Notes under the pieces: model-generated
Databases searched by the model: none
Seen by the model: only the letters and a program-made list of their open reading frames with translations
What the model was told of the DNA's origin: nothing
Source: an uncultured Eubacteriales bacterium
GTDB taxonomy: Bacteria > Bacillota > Clostridia > Oscillospirales > Acutalibacteraceae
Reading direction: 5' to 3'
Assembly: GCA_934444365.1 (NCBI GenBank)
Contig: CAKSCM010000004.1
Location: forward strand, 62,001 to 126,000
DNA: 64,000 bases
Part shown: piece after piece, positions 53,935-63,420 of the stretch
Position numbering within the stretch: the first letter of the stretch is position 1
Layout: every line of letters starts with the position of its first letter
Position numbers and translations under genes: made by a program

Positions 53935-55016
53935 TTAAAACGTCCCTTATAATCGACGGTAGCGCCGTTTTCAAGCGGAAAGCTCACCGGTTTTCCGTCG
54001 GCCGCCGAGCGGTAGACCGCCAGAATCACCTCTAAAGCGCGACGACCGTCATATGCCGTCGCCTTAAGCGGCGCCCCGGTTTTAACCGCGTCTATAAAAT
54101 TCCTGTAAAGTGGAGTGTGACCGAAGCCGTAAACGCTCGAGCTGCTTTCAAGACAGTCGGCTTTGAGCTTTTCGACGTCCTCTTTTCGGTCGCCGAATAT
54201 CCAGTCCTCAATTGTATTTACGGCCTTTCCTCCGGCGCGGACGGTGCCCTTTTCCCCGAAGATACAAAGGGTCTCTTCAAGATTTTTCGGGTAAACGTCG
54301 GTGGTGCCCTCTATAATTCCGTAGCTGCCGTTTTCGAATTTTATTACGGCAAGACCGAGATCCTCGGCCTCGATATAATCATGATTGAGTCGGTCGGTGT
54401 AGGCGAAAACCTCCTTCGGCTTTCCGCCCATCATCCATACAAGCAGATCAATGTCGTGTATGCACTGGTTCATCAGCGCGCCGCCGTCCTGCTCCCAGGT
54501 GCCCCGCCACGAGGCCTGGTCGTAGTAGTTTTTATCCCGACCCCAGCGGATATTCGCCGTACCGTAAAACAGCCGGCCGAAGCGCCCCTCGTCTATGGCC
54601 GAGCGGATTGAGCAGACCGCCTTGTTAAAGCGGTTCTGGAAGCAAACGCCTAAGGTCAGCTTTTTTTCGTTGGCAACGGAAATAAGCATATCGGCATCGG
54701 CAAGGGAAAGGGCTATCGGTTTTTCCACAAGGGTATTGGCGCCGCTTTTTAAGCAGTCGGCCGCAACTGCCGCATGATCTCCGCTGGAGGTTGCGACGGC
54801 GCACATATCGGGTTTTACCGTTTCGAGCAATTCCCGATGATTGTCAAAAACCGGAATATTTTCAAATCCGTTGGCCCTTAAAAGCGCCTCGGCCTTTTCC
54901 TTCTCAAGATCGCAAACGCCGACAAGCTCAATGTCATCACGGTTGTTTTTTATTGCGGTAATATGACTCGGCGCTATTCTGCCGCATCCGATAAGCGCAT
55001 ATCTTATTTTTTTCAT
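53931..55016 (-). CDS. Gfo/Idh/MocA family sugar oxidoreductase
   Basis: 361 residues from the ATG at 55016, preceded by AAAGAGGAT at 8 nt. Rossmann N-terminus YALIGCGRIAPSHITAI, then LVEKPIALSLADADMLI with the EKP motif, and WRGTWEQDGGALMNQCIHD with the catalytic-type His/Asp. Such enzymes oxidise or reduce nucleotide sugars or their 3-position, as in WlbA/WbpB. In this operon it likely makes or adjusts an amino sugar before polymerisation. Confidence 0.92.
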   Translation of the reverse strand: MKKIRYALIGCGRIAPSHITAIKNNRDDIELVGVCDLEKEKAEALLRANGFENIPVFDNHRELLETVKPDMCAVATSSGDHAAVAADCLKSGANTLVEKPIALSLADADMLISVANEKKLTLGVCFQNRFNKAVCSIRSAIDEGRFGRLFYGTANIRWGRDKNYYDQASWRGTWEQDGGALMNQCIHDIDLLVWMMGGKPKEVFAYTDRLNHDYIEAEDLGLAVIKFENGSYGIIEGTTDVYPKNLEETLCIFGEKGTVRAGGKAVNTIEDWIFGDRKEDVEKLKADCLESSSSVYGFGHTPLYRNFIDAVKTGAPLKATAYDGRRALEVILAVYRSAADGKPVSFPLENGATVDYKGRFK

Positions 55017-55051
55017 GGTTTTCAATCCTCTTTAAAACGGACGGATGTGCT

Positions 55052-56929
55052 TCAGACCGATTTGTGTGTAAAGGTGGGAACAAGCTCCTTTACAAGGGCA
55101 AACATCCCGGGCAGGTCGCCCTCGTGAAGCGTTCCCTCAAGCTGCTTTATGGTTTTTGCAAGCATGTGATAATCGGTGTCGATCGGCTTCATTACGGCGA
55201 TCTTGTTGTTGGCCGTACGGTCAACGTCCTCATCGGCCATGCTTATTTCCTCAAACAGCTTTTCGCCCGGACGAAGCCCGGTGTAAACTATCTTTATATC
55301 AACGTCGGGCTTAAATCCGGAAAGACGGATAAGATCGCGCGCAAGGTCGCTTATTTTTACCGGCTGACCCATGTCAAGCACGAATATCTCTCCGCCCGAC
55401 GCCATGGCGCCGGCCTCAAGCACGAGCTGGACAGCCTCGGGAATGGTCATAAAATAACGGCGCATATCCGGATGGGTTACCGTAACGGGACCGCCCTCGG
55501 CAATCTGCTTGCGGAAAAAGGGCACAACGCTGCCGTTTGAGCCGAGCACGTTGCCGAAACGCACCGCCGCAAAATCGGTGTCCGGAGAAATCGTATCCAT
55601 CATCTGGATGACCAGCTCGGTAATGCGTTTTGATGCGCCCATTATATTGGTTGGATTTACCGCCTTATCGGTCGAGATAAGTATAAACTTCTCCACCTTG
55701 TGATGAATGGCGGTCTGGGCGGTGTTTATGGTTCCGAGGACGTTGTTCTTTATGGCCTCGGCCGGATTTATCTCCATCATCGGGACGTGCTTGTGCGCCG
55801 CCGCATGGAAAACGAGCTGGGGCTCAAACTCGGTAAAGACCTCCTCTAAACGGGCGCGGTCGCGTATCGAGCCGAGACGGACCTCGAATTCGCCGTTTTT
55901 GTAGCGCTCCTTAAGCTCGTTATCTATATAAAAAAGTCCGTTTTCGTGTATATCGAACACCACAAGCTTTTTGCAGCCGAAGGAAAGCACCTGACGGCAT
56001 ATCTCCGAGCCTATCGACCCGGCGCCGCCGGTAACCATTACGGTCTTGCCCTTTACAAAATCGCGCACGACCCCCATGTTAAGGGTGACGCGGTCGCGGC
56101 GCAAAAGATCCTCTAAATTTATCTCTCCGAGCTGCATTTTTGAAACGTCGCCCTCGTCGATGGTGCCGAAACGCCGCATATTGCAGCCCTTTTCGCGACA
56201 AATATCCAACACCGACGAAAGCATTTCCTTCGACGCGGTGGGAATTGCAACTATAACCTGTTTCGCACCGAAACGGTCGATAGCACCCGCGAGAAAATCC
56301 AATCCGCCGAGCACCCTGAGCGAGTTTATCTTTTTGTTTTTAAGCAGCGGATCGTCGTCGATAAAGGCCACCGGACGAAGATTATCCTCCGGATGGGTCT
56401 GCAGCTTGCTTGAAAGATAGCTCCCGGCCTCGCCTGCTCCGTAAATTATTACCGGGGCCGCATCGCTTGCGAACATTCCCTTCATACGTCCCTTTGCACT
56501 GTTGCAAAAACGTACCGAGGCACGCGAAGCGACGGCGCAAAACAGTATAAACAAGGCCAATATAACGTAGCAAACGGCCGGCAGTCTGCTCGATCCGCCG
56601 GGATAGTACCGCTCGACATAGCTCCTCGCCCAAGCGTCGACAAGGAAAAACACGGCAATATCCATAACGACGGCCGGCAGCAAACGGTAAACCTCGTTTA
56701 TGCCGAACGAACGCCACACACTGCTGTAATTGCCGAAAACGGCATTAAAAAACACCACTACAAGGGCAACGCCTATCATGTAGAGGAACTGGTTGTTGGT
56801 GTAGTAATCGGGAACACCGCTGTCTATCCAATAACAAAGGGCAAAGGCCGCATAAACAGACAGCCCTGCCGAAACGATATCCCAAAGCATAAGCAGTATT
56901 ACGGGAACCGCTTTTCGTATTCTCTGCAT
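55052..56929 (-). CDS. membrane UDP-sugar 4,6-dehydratase/epimerase (PglF/CapD type)
   Basis: 625 residues from the ATG at 56929, with GGAGA 7 nt upstream. Four membrane helices fill about residues 1-130, then a Rossmann-like domain (VIIYGAGEAGSYLSSKLQ), and a full SDR domain with TGGAGSIGSEICRQ and FHAAAHKHVPMME. The usual SDR Tyr is replaced in this class; the STDKAVNPTNIMGASKR segment carries the active-site residues. Members convert UDP-GlcNAc to its 4-keto-6-deoxy form. It is the first gene of the five-gene glycan operon. Confidence 0.94.
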   Translation of the reverse strand: MQRIRKAVPVILLMLWDIVSAGLSVYAAFALCYWIDSGVPDYYTNNQFLYMIGVALVVVFFNAVFGNYSSVWRSFGINEVYRLLPAVVMDIAVFFLVDAWARSYVERYYPGGSSRLPAVCYVILALFILFCAVASRASVRFCNSAKGRMKGMFASDAAPVIIYGAGEAGSYLSSKLQTHPEDNLRPVAFIDDDPLLKNKKINSLRVLGGLDFLAGAIDRFGAKQVIVAIPTASKEMLSSVLDICREKGCNMRRFGTIDEGDVSKMQLGEINLEDLLRRDRVTLNMGVVRDFVKGKTVMVTGGAGSIGSEICRQVLSFGCKKLVVFDIHENGLFYIDNELKERYKNGEFEVRLGSIRDRARLEEVFTEFEPQLVFHAAAHKHVPMMEINPAEAIKNNVLGTINTAQTAIHHKVEKFILISTDKAVNPTNIMGASKRITELVIQMMDTISPDTDFAAVRFGNVLGSNGSVVPFFRKQIAEGGPVTVTHPDMRRYFMTIPEAVQLVLEAGAMASGGEIFVLDMGQPVKISDLARDLIRLSGFKPDVDIKIVYTGLRPGEKLFEEISMADEDVDRTANNKIAVMKPIDTDYHMLAKTIKQLEGTLHEGDLPGMFALVKELVPTFTHKSV

Positions 56930-57214
56930 TTTCACATCTCCGTTTTTAAACAAATGACATCCGATCGCCCTTTTCGGGGCGTATCGGCGCCGTAAAGGTG
57001 TTGTGCCCGTACCGATGCCTTACGGCTTTGGCAAGGCAACAATTTTCTCAAAGACAAAAGACAAAAAACAAAGGCAACCGGCAACAAAAATATAACCGTT
57101 CCCGTCGTATTACGGGCCTTACAGCAAGGAGATAAGGAATTCACCCGTAAAAACCGATTCTCCCTTGTGCCTTTTATCCCCCGTCGGGCGCAGCACATGG
57201 ATTAAAAAGCGCTT

Positions 57215-57285
57215 AAAAAACAAGTCGGTTGCCGCTGTCCGATTGCCGCACAAGCCACGGCAGCGGTAAGACCGCCGGACTTGTT
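57215..57285 (-). terminator. attenuator-type hairpin in the glycan operon leader
   Basis: On the minus strand AACAAGTC-CGG pairs with CCG-ACTTGTT, with an inner stem TTACCGCTG/CAGCGGCAA, and is followed by TTTTTTAAG. It lies about 60 nt after the predicted transcription start and 290 nt before the first gene. Readthrough would need antitermination. Confidence 0.65.
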
Positions 57286-57348
57286 CGGCGGCGACAATTC
57301 TGCCGGACGGAACGTCCGCCTGACATATTGGCATAATTTATCCGATAC

Positions 57349-57377
57349 ATTATACTAAACATAGCCGTAAAAGTCAA
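57349..57377 (-). promoter_or_regulatory. strong promoter of the glycan operon
   Basis: Minus strand: TTGACT, 17-nt spacer, TATAAT. Transcription should start near 57342. Confidence 0.82.
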
Positions 57378-57589
57378 CGCCCGACAAACAAATATCGGCC
57401 CACTCGACATTTTTATCCGCCTTTAATCATTTTTGCCGGTTTTTACCGGAAAATCCCGATAAACGCCCGTATTCTCTCTCATTCGCCGGCCTTTTATCGG
57501 ACGGATTTTGTCTTATGCGTTGTTGTGCTTGTATTCTTTGCAAAAATTGCTTTTTGCCGACTCTTGCGCGTTTTGCAGCTTAAAAAGAC

Positions 57590-57618
57590 TTGAATTTTCA
57601 GAATGCTTGTGTTATATA
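57590..57618 (+). promoter_or_regulatory. promoter of nrdR
   Basis: TTGAAT, 17-nt spacer, TATATA, followed by about 60 nt to the nrdR start. Confidence 0.6.
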
Positions 57619-57684
57619 TTATAGGTAAGGCGTGTAATATGTACATAGACGCGCCGGTTTATTAATGTTCGGCGGTGAAACGAA

Positions 57685-58143
57685 TTGAAATGCCCCTATT
57701 GTTCATATCCGAAAAGCAAGGTTATCGACTCACGACCCACCGATGAAGGCTCGCACATCAGACGTCGCAGAGAGTGCGAAAAATGCCAGAAGCGATTTAC
57801 GACCTATGAAACGGTAGAATGTCTGCCGGTTATTGTAGTCAAGCGCGACCGCTCGCGCGAGACCTTTGACCGCTCAAAGCTTTTAAACAGCATGCTCAGA
57901 GCCTGCGACAAGCGGATGGTGTCAATAGATACCCTCGAAAAAGCTGTGGATGAGATCGAAGCGAGCATTCAGAATTCGCTCGACCGCGAGATCCCGTCTG
58001 AGCTTATAGGCTCCCTTGCGATGGACAAGCTTAAAAGCATTGACGAGGTTGCATATGTAAGGTTCGCCTCGGTTTACCGGCAGTTCAAGGACATAAATAC
58101 CTTTATGGACGAGCTCGGCAAAATAATCGGCCAGAAGCAGTAA
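57685..58143 (+). CDS. nrdR: transcriptional repressor NrdR
   Basis: 152 residues from a TTG start, the usual family length. Represses ribonucleotide reductase genes when dATP is bound. The zinc ribbon is clear, with CPYC at residues 3-6 (KCPYCSYPKSKVIDSRPTD) and CEKC further on (RRRECEKCQKRFTTYE). The ATP-cone follows (VIVVKRDRSRETFDRSKLLN) and YVRFASVYRQFKDINTF ends the domain. No ribonucleotide reductase gene is in the window. Confidence 0.97.
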   Translation: MKCPYCSYPKSKVIDSRPTDEGSHIRRRRECEKCQKRFTTYETVECLPVIVVKRDRSRETFDRSKLLNSMLRACDKRMVSIDTLEKAVDEIEASIQNSLDREIPSELIGSLAMDKLKSIDEVAYVRFASVYRQFKDINTFMDELGKIIGQKQ

Positions 58144-58584
58144 TATTTAAATTCGTACCCATGCTTAAAGCAGCGGTTAAATAACGGTTCGGCTGATTTT
58201 AAACATCTTTTTTAAACGGCCGTTACAAAAACCGCTTTTTCCGGTAAAATCCCGAGGGTATTCGCTCCTAATCGACCGGATTAAAACAGATAAGTTACGT
58301 TGAAAACTGAATAATTTAAAAAATGCAGTGATAAAGGACGGCTTTAAACGGCCGGACAAGCAGCATAACATCCGTTAATTCTTTAAGGCAAAAAATTGTC
58401 GGGAATGCTGAATGCTTTTTTGTCCGCGAGGTTTAAAGCCCTTTAGTAAGCGAACGGTCACGGCACCTTTGATCTGACGGAAAAAGCCGGCAAGGCGGCA
58501 GTCTGCCCCTTAAAAAACGGCGTTTCCGGTTGGGTTAAACAGAGAGGAAAGCGGCGCGCGAAAGAATTTTAAGGTTTTTCGCAC

Positions 58585-58596
58585 GGGTGGAACCGC
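58585..58596 (+). promoter_or_regulatory. possible first T-box core
   Basis: GGGTGGAACCGC, a close match to the T-box core, lies in a hairpin with GCACGG/CCGTGC and is preceded by an AGAGAGG stretch like those found between stem I and the antiterminator of T-box leaders. No strong terminator follows, so this may be a decayed copy. Confidence 0.4.
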
Positions 58597-58975
58597 TCCG
58601 TGCCGCGTTTCGCCGAATTTCGCCTTTTAGCAGCCCGCCGAAAACGGCCGCGAGGCAGAAGATGAAAAAACTCGCGTTCGGACAAAAATTACCGATTCAG
58701 ATTAAAAATCGGTAAAACTAAGTAAGCGGTGCCGGTTATCCCCCGTTACAGGGAAAAATGAGAGCGCATCGATTTTGCCGATTTGCCTTTCGACCTTTGG
58801 TTTTACGGTTTTCTTTTGGCGAATTGTTTTACCGACCGCCTTTCGCATTTTTTTGACAGACCGTCCGTAAAAAAAGCCGGCTTGCCCGTTTTTAAAAAGC
58901 GAAAGGGACAAAGGTTATAAGGTTTTTGTTACCGGTTACGGTTTTTAAAACGAAGCAAAAAAATGATGCGAACGT

Positions 58976-59117
58976 GGGTGGTACCGCGTGGGCTCTGTTT
59001 ATTTGCGGACTGCAGTAAAAATGCGGCTTGCAATTTAAATTTTGCGACCTTTTCAGGCCGCGGCCTTCGTCCCGTCGTAAATTCGTTTCGGGGCGAATAT
59101 GCCGCGGTCTTTTTATT
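58976..59117 (+). promoter_or_regulatory. T-box antiterminator and terminator of pheST
   Basis: GGGTGGTACCGCG (58976-58988) is the canonical T-box core that pairs with the acceptor end of uncharged tRNA. A strong terminator follows: GGCCGCGGC/GCCGCGGTC (59056-59109) with an inner TTCG-CCCG/CGGG-CGAA stem and then TTTTTATTTT. The leader, including the specifier loop expected to show a Phe codon, lies upstream but I could not fold it by eye. It should raise pheST expression when tRNA-Phe is uncharged. Confidence 0.75.
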
Positions 59118-59270
59118 TTGGTTTTTCCTGTAACCGGACAAAAAAGCCGATCGAAAAGAAAAACGCGATTTTACGGTTGCGGACTTCGCCTTTATATAAC
59201 GCTCTTTAAAGAGCCGACGCGACATTAAAAGCGGTATACAAAATTAATTTCGATTTACACCGTCGGTGAC

Positions 59271-59441
59271 TAACCATAGCATGCTTATCCGAACTCGATT
59301 TTGGCGGAGAAAAATCCACACATACTTGCGCCGAAACATTCGTCAATCCGATAGCCTATGAGTGACGACAAGCTGAAAATCGCCGTTAATAGGCCATTTC
59401 AGGCGGGTTCGGAAGTATGTTATGGTTAACCATAACATACT
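59271..59441. repeat. inverted-repeat element with a 28-bp perfect palindrome
   Basis: TAACCATAGCATGCTTATCC-GAAC (59271-59294) matches the complement of 59407-59428 with two substitutions and a 2-nt gap. The right arm continues into AGTATGTTATGGTT/AACCATAACATACT (59414-59441), a perfect 28-bp palindrome. The element lies between the T-box terminator and pheS. It may be a small mobile repeat or a regulatory hairpin. Confidence 0.65.
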
Positions 59442-59503
59442 CATCAGCGACGGAAATTCAAGAAAACCAAAAGAATAAAAAACCTGTTACGGAGGAATGA
59501 AAT

Positions 59504-60526
59504 ATGATAAGCAAACAGCTGCAGGAAATAAAGCAGCGCGCCGAGCAGAGCCTTGATTCGGTAAATGATCTTTCCCAGCTCGAGCAGTTAAGGGTCTCGT
59601 ATCTCGGCAAAAAGGGAGAAATTACGGCCATTTTAAAGCAGATGGGCTCACTCTCTCCCGAGGAACGGCCGGTGGTAGGCGAGCTTGCCAACAAGGTCCG
59701 CACCCAGATCGAACAGCTCATCTCGGAAAAAACGAGCGCCCTTAAAAACGCCCGGCGCAAGGCCCGTCTCGAAGCCGAAACCATTGATATAACCCTGCCT
59801 GCAAAGGCGGTTAAAAAGGGCGGACTTCATCCTTTGAGCATTGTTCAAAACGACATGATAGAGCTTTTCCGCTCAATGGGCTTTGACGTTGTGGACGGAC
59901 CCGAGGTCGAAACCGATTTTTACAACTTCCAGGCTTTAAACGTCCCCGAGGATCATCCGGCAAGGGACATGCAGGATACATTTTATCTCGGCGAGGGCAT
60001 AATGCTCAGAACCCAGACCTCGGCCACCCAGATTCGTACCATGATGAACATGAAGCCCCCTATCCGCATGGTCTGCCCGGGACGTGTTTTCCGTGCCGAC
60101 GAGGTGGACGCCACCCATTCCCCGGTTTTCCACCAGATGGAGGGTCTTGTGGTCGACAAGGGTATTACAATGTGCGATCTTAAGGGCTGTCTTGAGCAGT
60201 TTGCCCATGTTATATACGGCGACGATACCAAGGTCAAATTCCGTCCGTCATTCTTCCCCTTCACCGAGCCGAGCGTCGAGGTCGACGTCAGCTGCTCGGA
60301 ATGCGGCGGTAAGGGCTGCCGTGTTTGCAAGGGCAGCGGCTGGATAGAAATTCTCGGCGCCGGAATGGTTCATCCGAACGTTCTTCGCTCATGCGGAATC
60401 GATCCGGACGAGTATTCGGGCTTTGCCTTCGGAATAGGACTTGACCGCCTTGCGACCACCCGATACAAAATAAGCGATATACGTCTGTTGTTCGAAAACG
60501 ATTTGCGTTTTCTCAGACAGTTTTAA
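59504..60526 (+). CDS. pheS: phenylalanyl-tRNA synthetase alpha subunit
   Basis: 340 residues. Class II synthetase subunit holding the aminoacylation site. Segments: an N-terminal coiled coil that binds tRNA, motif 2 region VCPGRVFRADEVDATHSPVF, FTEPSVEVDVSC followed by a Cys cluster (CSECGGKGCRVCKGSGW), and motif 3 GFAFGIGLDRLATTRY. AGGAGG-type site (GGAGGAATGAAAT) precedes the ATG. pheT follows after 21 nt. Confidence 0.98.
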   Translation: MISKQLQEIKQRAEQSLDSVNDLSQLEQLRVSYLGKKGEITAILKQMGSLSPEERPVVGELANKVRTQIEQLISEKTSALKNARRKARLEAETIDITLPAKAVKKGGLHPLSIVQNDMIELFRSMGFDVVDGPEVETDFYNFQALNVPEDHPARDMQDTFYLGEGIMLRTQTSATQIRTMMNMKPPIRMVCPGRVFRADEVDATHSPVFHQMEGLVVDKGITMCDLKGCLEQFAHVIYGDDTKVKFRPSFFPFTEPSVEVDVSCSECGGKGCRVCKGSGWIEILGAGMVHPNVLRSCGIDPDEYSGFAFGIGLDRLATTRYKISDIRLLFENDLRFLRQF

Positions 60527-60547
60527 CGAAAGGAGCGGCAAAACCAA

Positions 60548-62938
60548 ATGAAAATATCACTTAAGGCTTTAAAATACTATGTTGATATAAATGTTCCGGT
60601 CGAGGAGCTTTGCGACAAAATGGTGATGGCCGGTTTTGAGGTTGAGGAGATCATCAACACCGCCGATACCATGCACAATGTCGTTGTCGGAAAAATTTTA
60701 AAAACAGAAAAGCATCCGGACGCCGACAAGCTTAAAATCTGCACCGTTGACGTCGGGGACGGCACTCCCCGTCAGATAGTAACCGGCGCCGACAATGTTT
60801 TCGAGGGAGCAACCGTTCCGGCGGCCCTTCACAATTCGCTGCTGCCAAACGGCACCAAAATCACCAAGGGCAAATTGCGCGGTATTGTAAGCGAGGGAAT
60901 GCTGTGCTCGGGAGGAGAGCTCCTTATAACCGACGGCGATATGCCCGGCGCCGAGGTGAACGGCATACTTATAATGGACGAAAAATACCTCCCCGGCACC
61001 GATATGCGTGAGGTTCTCGGCCTTGACGATTATATAATCGACTTTAAAATCACCGCCAACCGCCCCGATTGCCAGAGCATTCTCGGCGTTGCGCGCGAGG
61101 TAAGCGTGGTGCTCGGAACCGAATTTCGTCCGCCCGTTCCGGAATATAACATTTCCGAAGGCAACGTTAAGGACCTGATAAAGGTAACCGTTGCGGACAC
61201 CGATATCTGTCCGAGATACATGGGTGCGGCGGTAAACAACCTTAGAATCGGCGAGTCGCCCGACTGGCTCAAACGCACCCTTAAAGCCGGCGGAATGCGG
61301 CCGATAAACAACATTGTAGACATTACCAACTTTGTAATGCTTGAGACCGGTCAGCCGCTTCACGCCTTTGACCGTCGTGATATAAAAGGCGGCGAAATAA
61401 TCGTCCGCCGGGCAAAAGAGGGCGAAAAGATCACCACCCTCGACGGTAACGAGCACGCCCTTACACCCGACATGCTGGTAATAGCCGACCGCGATAATCC
61501 CTCCTGCCTTGCCGGTGTAATGGGGGGACTGGGCAGCGAGGTAAAGCCCGACACCACCGAGCTCTTCCTTGAAAGCGCAAAATTCCGCCGCGACAGCATA
61601 CGTCGCACCTCTCGTGCGGTCGGACTTCGCACCGAATCGAGCGCAAGATTTGAGCGCGGAGTGGACACCGTCGGCACCGAATACGCCTTAAAGCGCGCAT
61701 TGCAGCTTATTAACGATCTCGACGCCGGCGATATTGTGGGCGGAATGATAGACCAAAAGCTTCCTCTACCCGAAAAACGCGTTATAAAAACCACGGTAAG
61801 CGACATAACCGCCCTGCTCGGCGTTGACGTTCCGAAGGATAAGATCGTATCGATACTCAACAGCCTTTGCATTGAAACCAAGGCCTTGGGCGAGCATCTT
61901 ACCTGCCATGTTCCCTCCTTCCGCGACGACGTTGAGGGACGGGCCGATCTGGCCGAGGAGGTCATGCGCATATACGGCTACGATCACATAAAAGGCAGCG
62001 TTATGAAGGGCGACATCCGTCCGGGCAGACTGCTTATGGACCGCGAAAAGGCCGACAAGGTAAAGAGGGTTCTCGTATCCTCCGGAATGCACGAAATAAT
62101 GACCTATTCCTTTATATCCTCAAAGGCGATATCGGTTTTAAAACTTCCGGAAAAAGATAAAAGACTTTCCGAAATACACATACTCAATCCCCTGGGCGAC
62201 GAATATTCGGTCATGCGCACCCAGCTTGTAAGCTCAATGCTGTCGGTGCTCTCCTCCAATATAAAGCGCGGAAACGACGAGGCAAGGCTGTTTGAGATTT
62301 CCCGCGTTTATTTCCCGAAATCCCTGCCGGTGACCGAACAGCCCGACGAAATACCGACCGTTTGCCTCGGAATGTACGGCGAGGATGAGGATTTCTTCAC
62401 CCTTAAAGGGGCCGTTTTGTGCCTTTTGGACGCTTTCGGGACAAAATACGAGATAGTCCGCTCGAACGAAAGCTGGCTGCACCCCGGAAGAAGCGCCGAT
62501 ATAATATCGGAGGGCAAAAAGATCGGTTCGTTCGGCGAGGTTCATCCCGAGTCGGCCGAGGCCGCCGGAATCAGCTCGCGCGTATATGTTGCCGAAATTT
62601 CGCTCGCCGAGCTTTATAAATCGTCCGACGCGAAGATCCTTTACAAGCCCATTTCGCGCACCCCGGCCGTAACCCGCGACATTGCCCTGCTTTGCGAGCG
62701 ATCGCTCCCGGCCGGCGAGATAGAAAAGGCCATTAAAAAAGCCGCCGGACAGCTGCTCGAATCGGTAAAGCTGTTTGACGTTTACGAGGGCGACCGCATT
62801 GAAAAGGGAAAGAAGAGCATCGCCTATTCGATGACCCTGAGGGCTCACGACAAGACCCTGACCGACGCCGAAACCAACGAGACGGTCGAGCGCGTTATAG
62901 CCGCTCTTAAGGAGATAGGCGCCGAGCTCAGAAGATAG
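60548..62938 (+). CDS. pheT: phenylalanyl-tRNA synthetase beta subunit
   Basis: 796 residues, full length. Contains the tRNA-binding/EMAP-like domain (VVVGKILKTEKHPDADKLKI), the B3/B4 editing domain (RGIVSEGMLCSG; GNEHALTPDMLVIADRDNPS), DNA-binding-like B5 and the ferredoxin-fold anticodon-binding domain at the C-terminus (KPISRTPAVTRDIALLCERS). It works as an alpha2-beta2 tetramer with PheS. AAAGGAG precedes the ATG and a strong terminator follows. Confidence 0.98.
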   Translation: MKISLKALKYYVDINVPVEELCDKMVMAGFEVEEIINTADTMHNVVVGKILKTEKHPDADKLKICTVDVGDGTPRQIVTGADNVFEGATVPAALHNSLLPNGTKITKGKLRGIVSEGMLCSGGELLITDGDMPGAEVNGILIMDEKYLPGTDMREVLGLDDYIIDFKITANRPDCQSILGVAREVSVVLGTEFRPPVPEYNISEGNVKDLIKVTVADTDICPRYMGAAVNNLRIGESPDWLKRTLKAGGMRPINNIVDITNFVMLETGQPLHAFDRRDIKGGEIIVRRAKEGEKITTLDGNEHALTPDMLVIADRDNPSCLAGVMGGLGSEVKPDTTELFLESAKFRRDSIRRTSRAVGLRTESSARFERGVDTVGTEYALKRALQLINDLDAGDIVGGMIDQKLPLPEKRVIKTTVSDITALLGVDVPKDKIVSILNSLCIETKALGEHLTCHVPSFRDDVEGRADLAEEVMRIYGYDHIKGSVMKGDIRPGRLLMDREKADKVKRVLVSSGMHEIMTYSFISSKAISVLKLPEKDKRLSEIHILNPLGDEYSVMRTQLVSSMLSVLSSNIKRGNDEARLFEISRVYFPKSLPVTEQPDEIPTVCLGMYGEDEDFFTLKGAVLCLLDAFGTKYEIVRSNESWLHPGRSADIISEGKKIGSFGEVHPESAEAAGISSRVYVAEISLAELYKSSDAKILYKPISRTPAVTRDIALLCERSLPAGEIEKAIKKAAGQLLESVKLFDVYEGDRIEKGKKSIAYSMTLRAHDKTLTDAETNETVERVIAALKEIGAELRR

Positions 62939-63420
62939 CCGCTTATTTTTCCGTTAATTCGGAGCCGCTAAACCGAATCAATTAAAAACTGCGTGAAATC
63001 GGCACCTTCACGCAGTTTTTGTCCTGTATCGGCAGACAAGCCCGGCCCTTCGCCGCGGTGCTTGCCGTTCGACAATGCCTCACGACACACCGCGCGACTC
63101 GTCGGAAGAGAAAGACTCGTTCCCGGCATACGGCAAAACGAAAACACCGAAGTATTACTCGCCCGTTTATATGGGGCGGGATTCCCGGGGTATGTTGCGT
63201 AAAAAGACCTGTTTTATGGCAATTTACCCGCCCGGCGCCACTCTCGTGACGTGTAATAAAAAGAAAAAACCGGTTTCCCCGATTTTTCTCCTTCTCTTTT
63301 AAAGCCTCTCTTTGTTGGCTGCGGTTTATTCCCCCGTTGCTTTAATTTGATTAATTTTGTTTTGTTTTCAAAAGAGGATAAGCTCGGCGCAAAAATTCAG
63401 TTTCAACCGGAGATTATTTT
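62939..63420. other. region between pheT and the AEC transporter gene
   Basis: Holds the pheST terminator. A second weak AAAAAACCGG-TTTCCCC-GATTTTT structure lies near 63264-63293. No gene seen between. Confidence 0.5.
62988..63023 (+). terminator. terminator of pheST
   Basis: AACTGCGTGAA and TTCACGCAGTT pair perfectly around 9 nt, followed by TTTTG. Confidence 0.88.

Larger units (their letters stand above)
56930..57684. other. leader of the glycan operon and divergent region to nrdR
   Basis: The minus-strand promoter at 57349-57377 gives a leader of about 410 nt before the first glycan gene, with a terminator-type hairpin at 57219-57285. The part right of 57380 holds the nrdR promoter. 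No gene seen. Confidence 0.6.
58144..59503. other. long region ahead of pheST with T-box features
   Basis: Contains a T-box-like core at 58585-58596, a canonical T-box core with terminator at 58976-59117, and an inverted-repeat element at 59271-59441. No protein gene is seen; frames here lack ribosome binding sites. The promoter for pheST could not be located with confidence. Confidence 0.6.
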
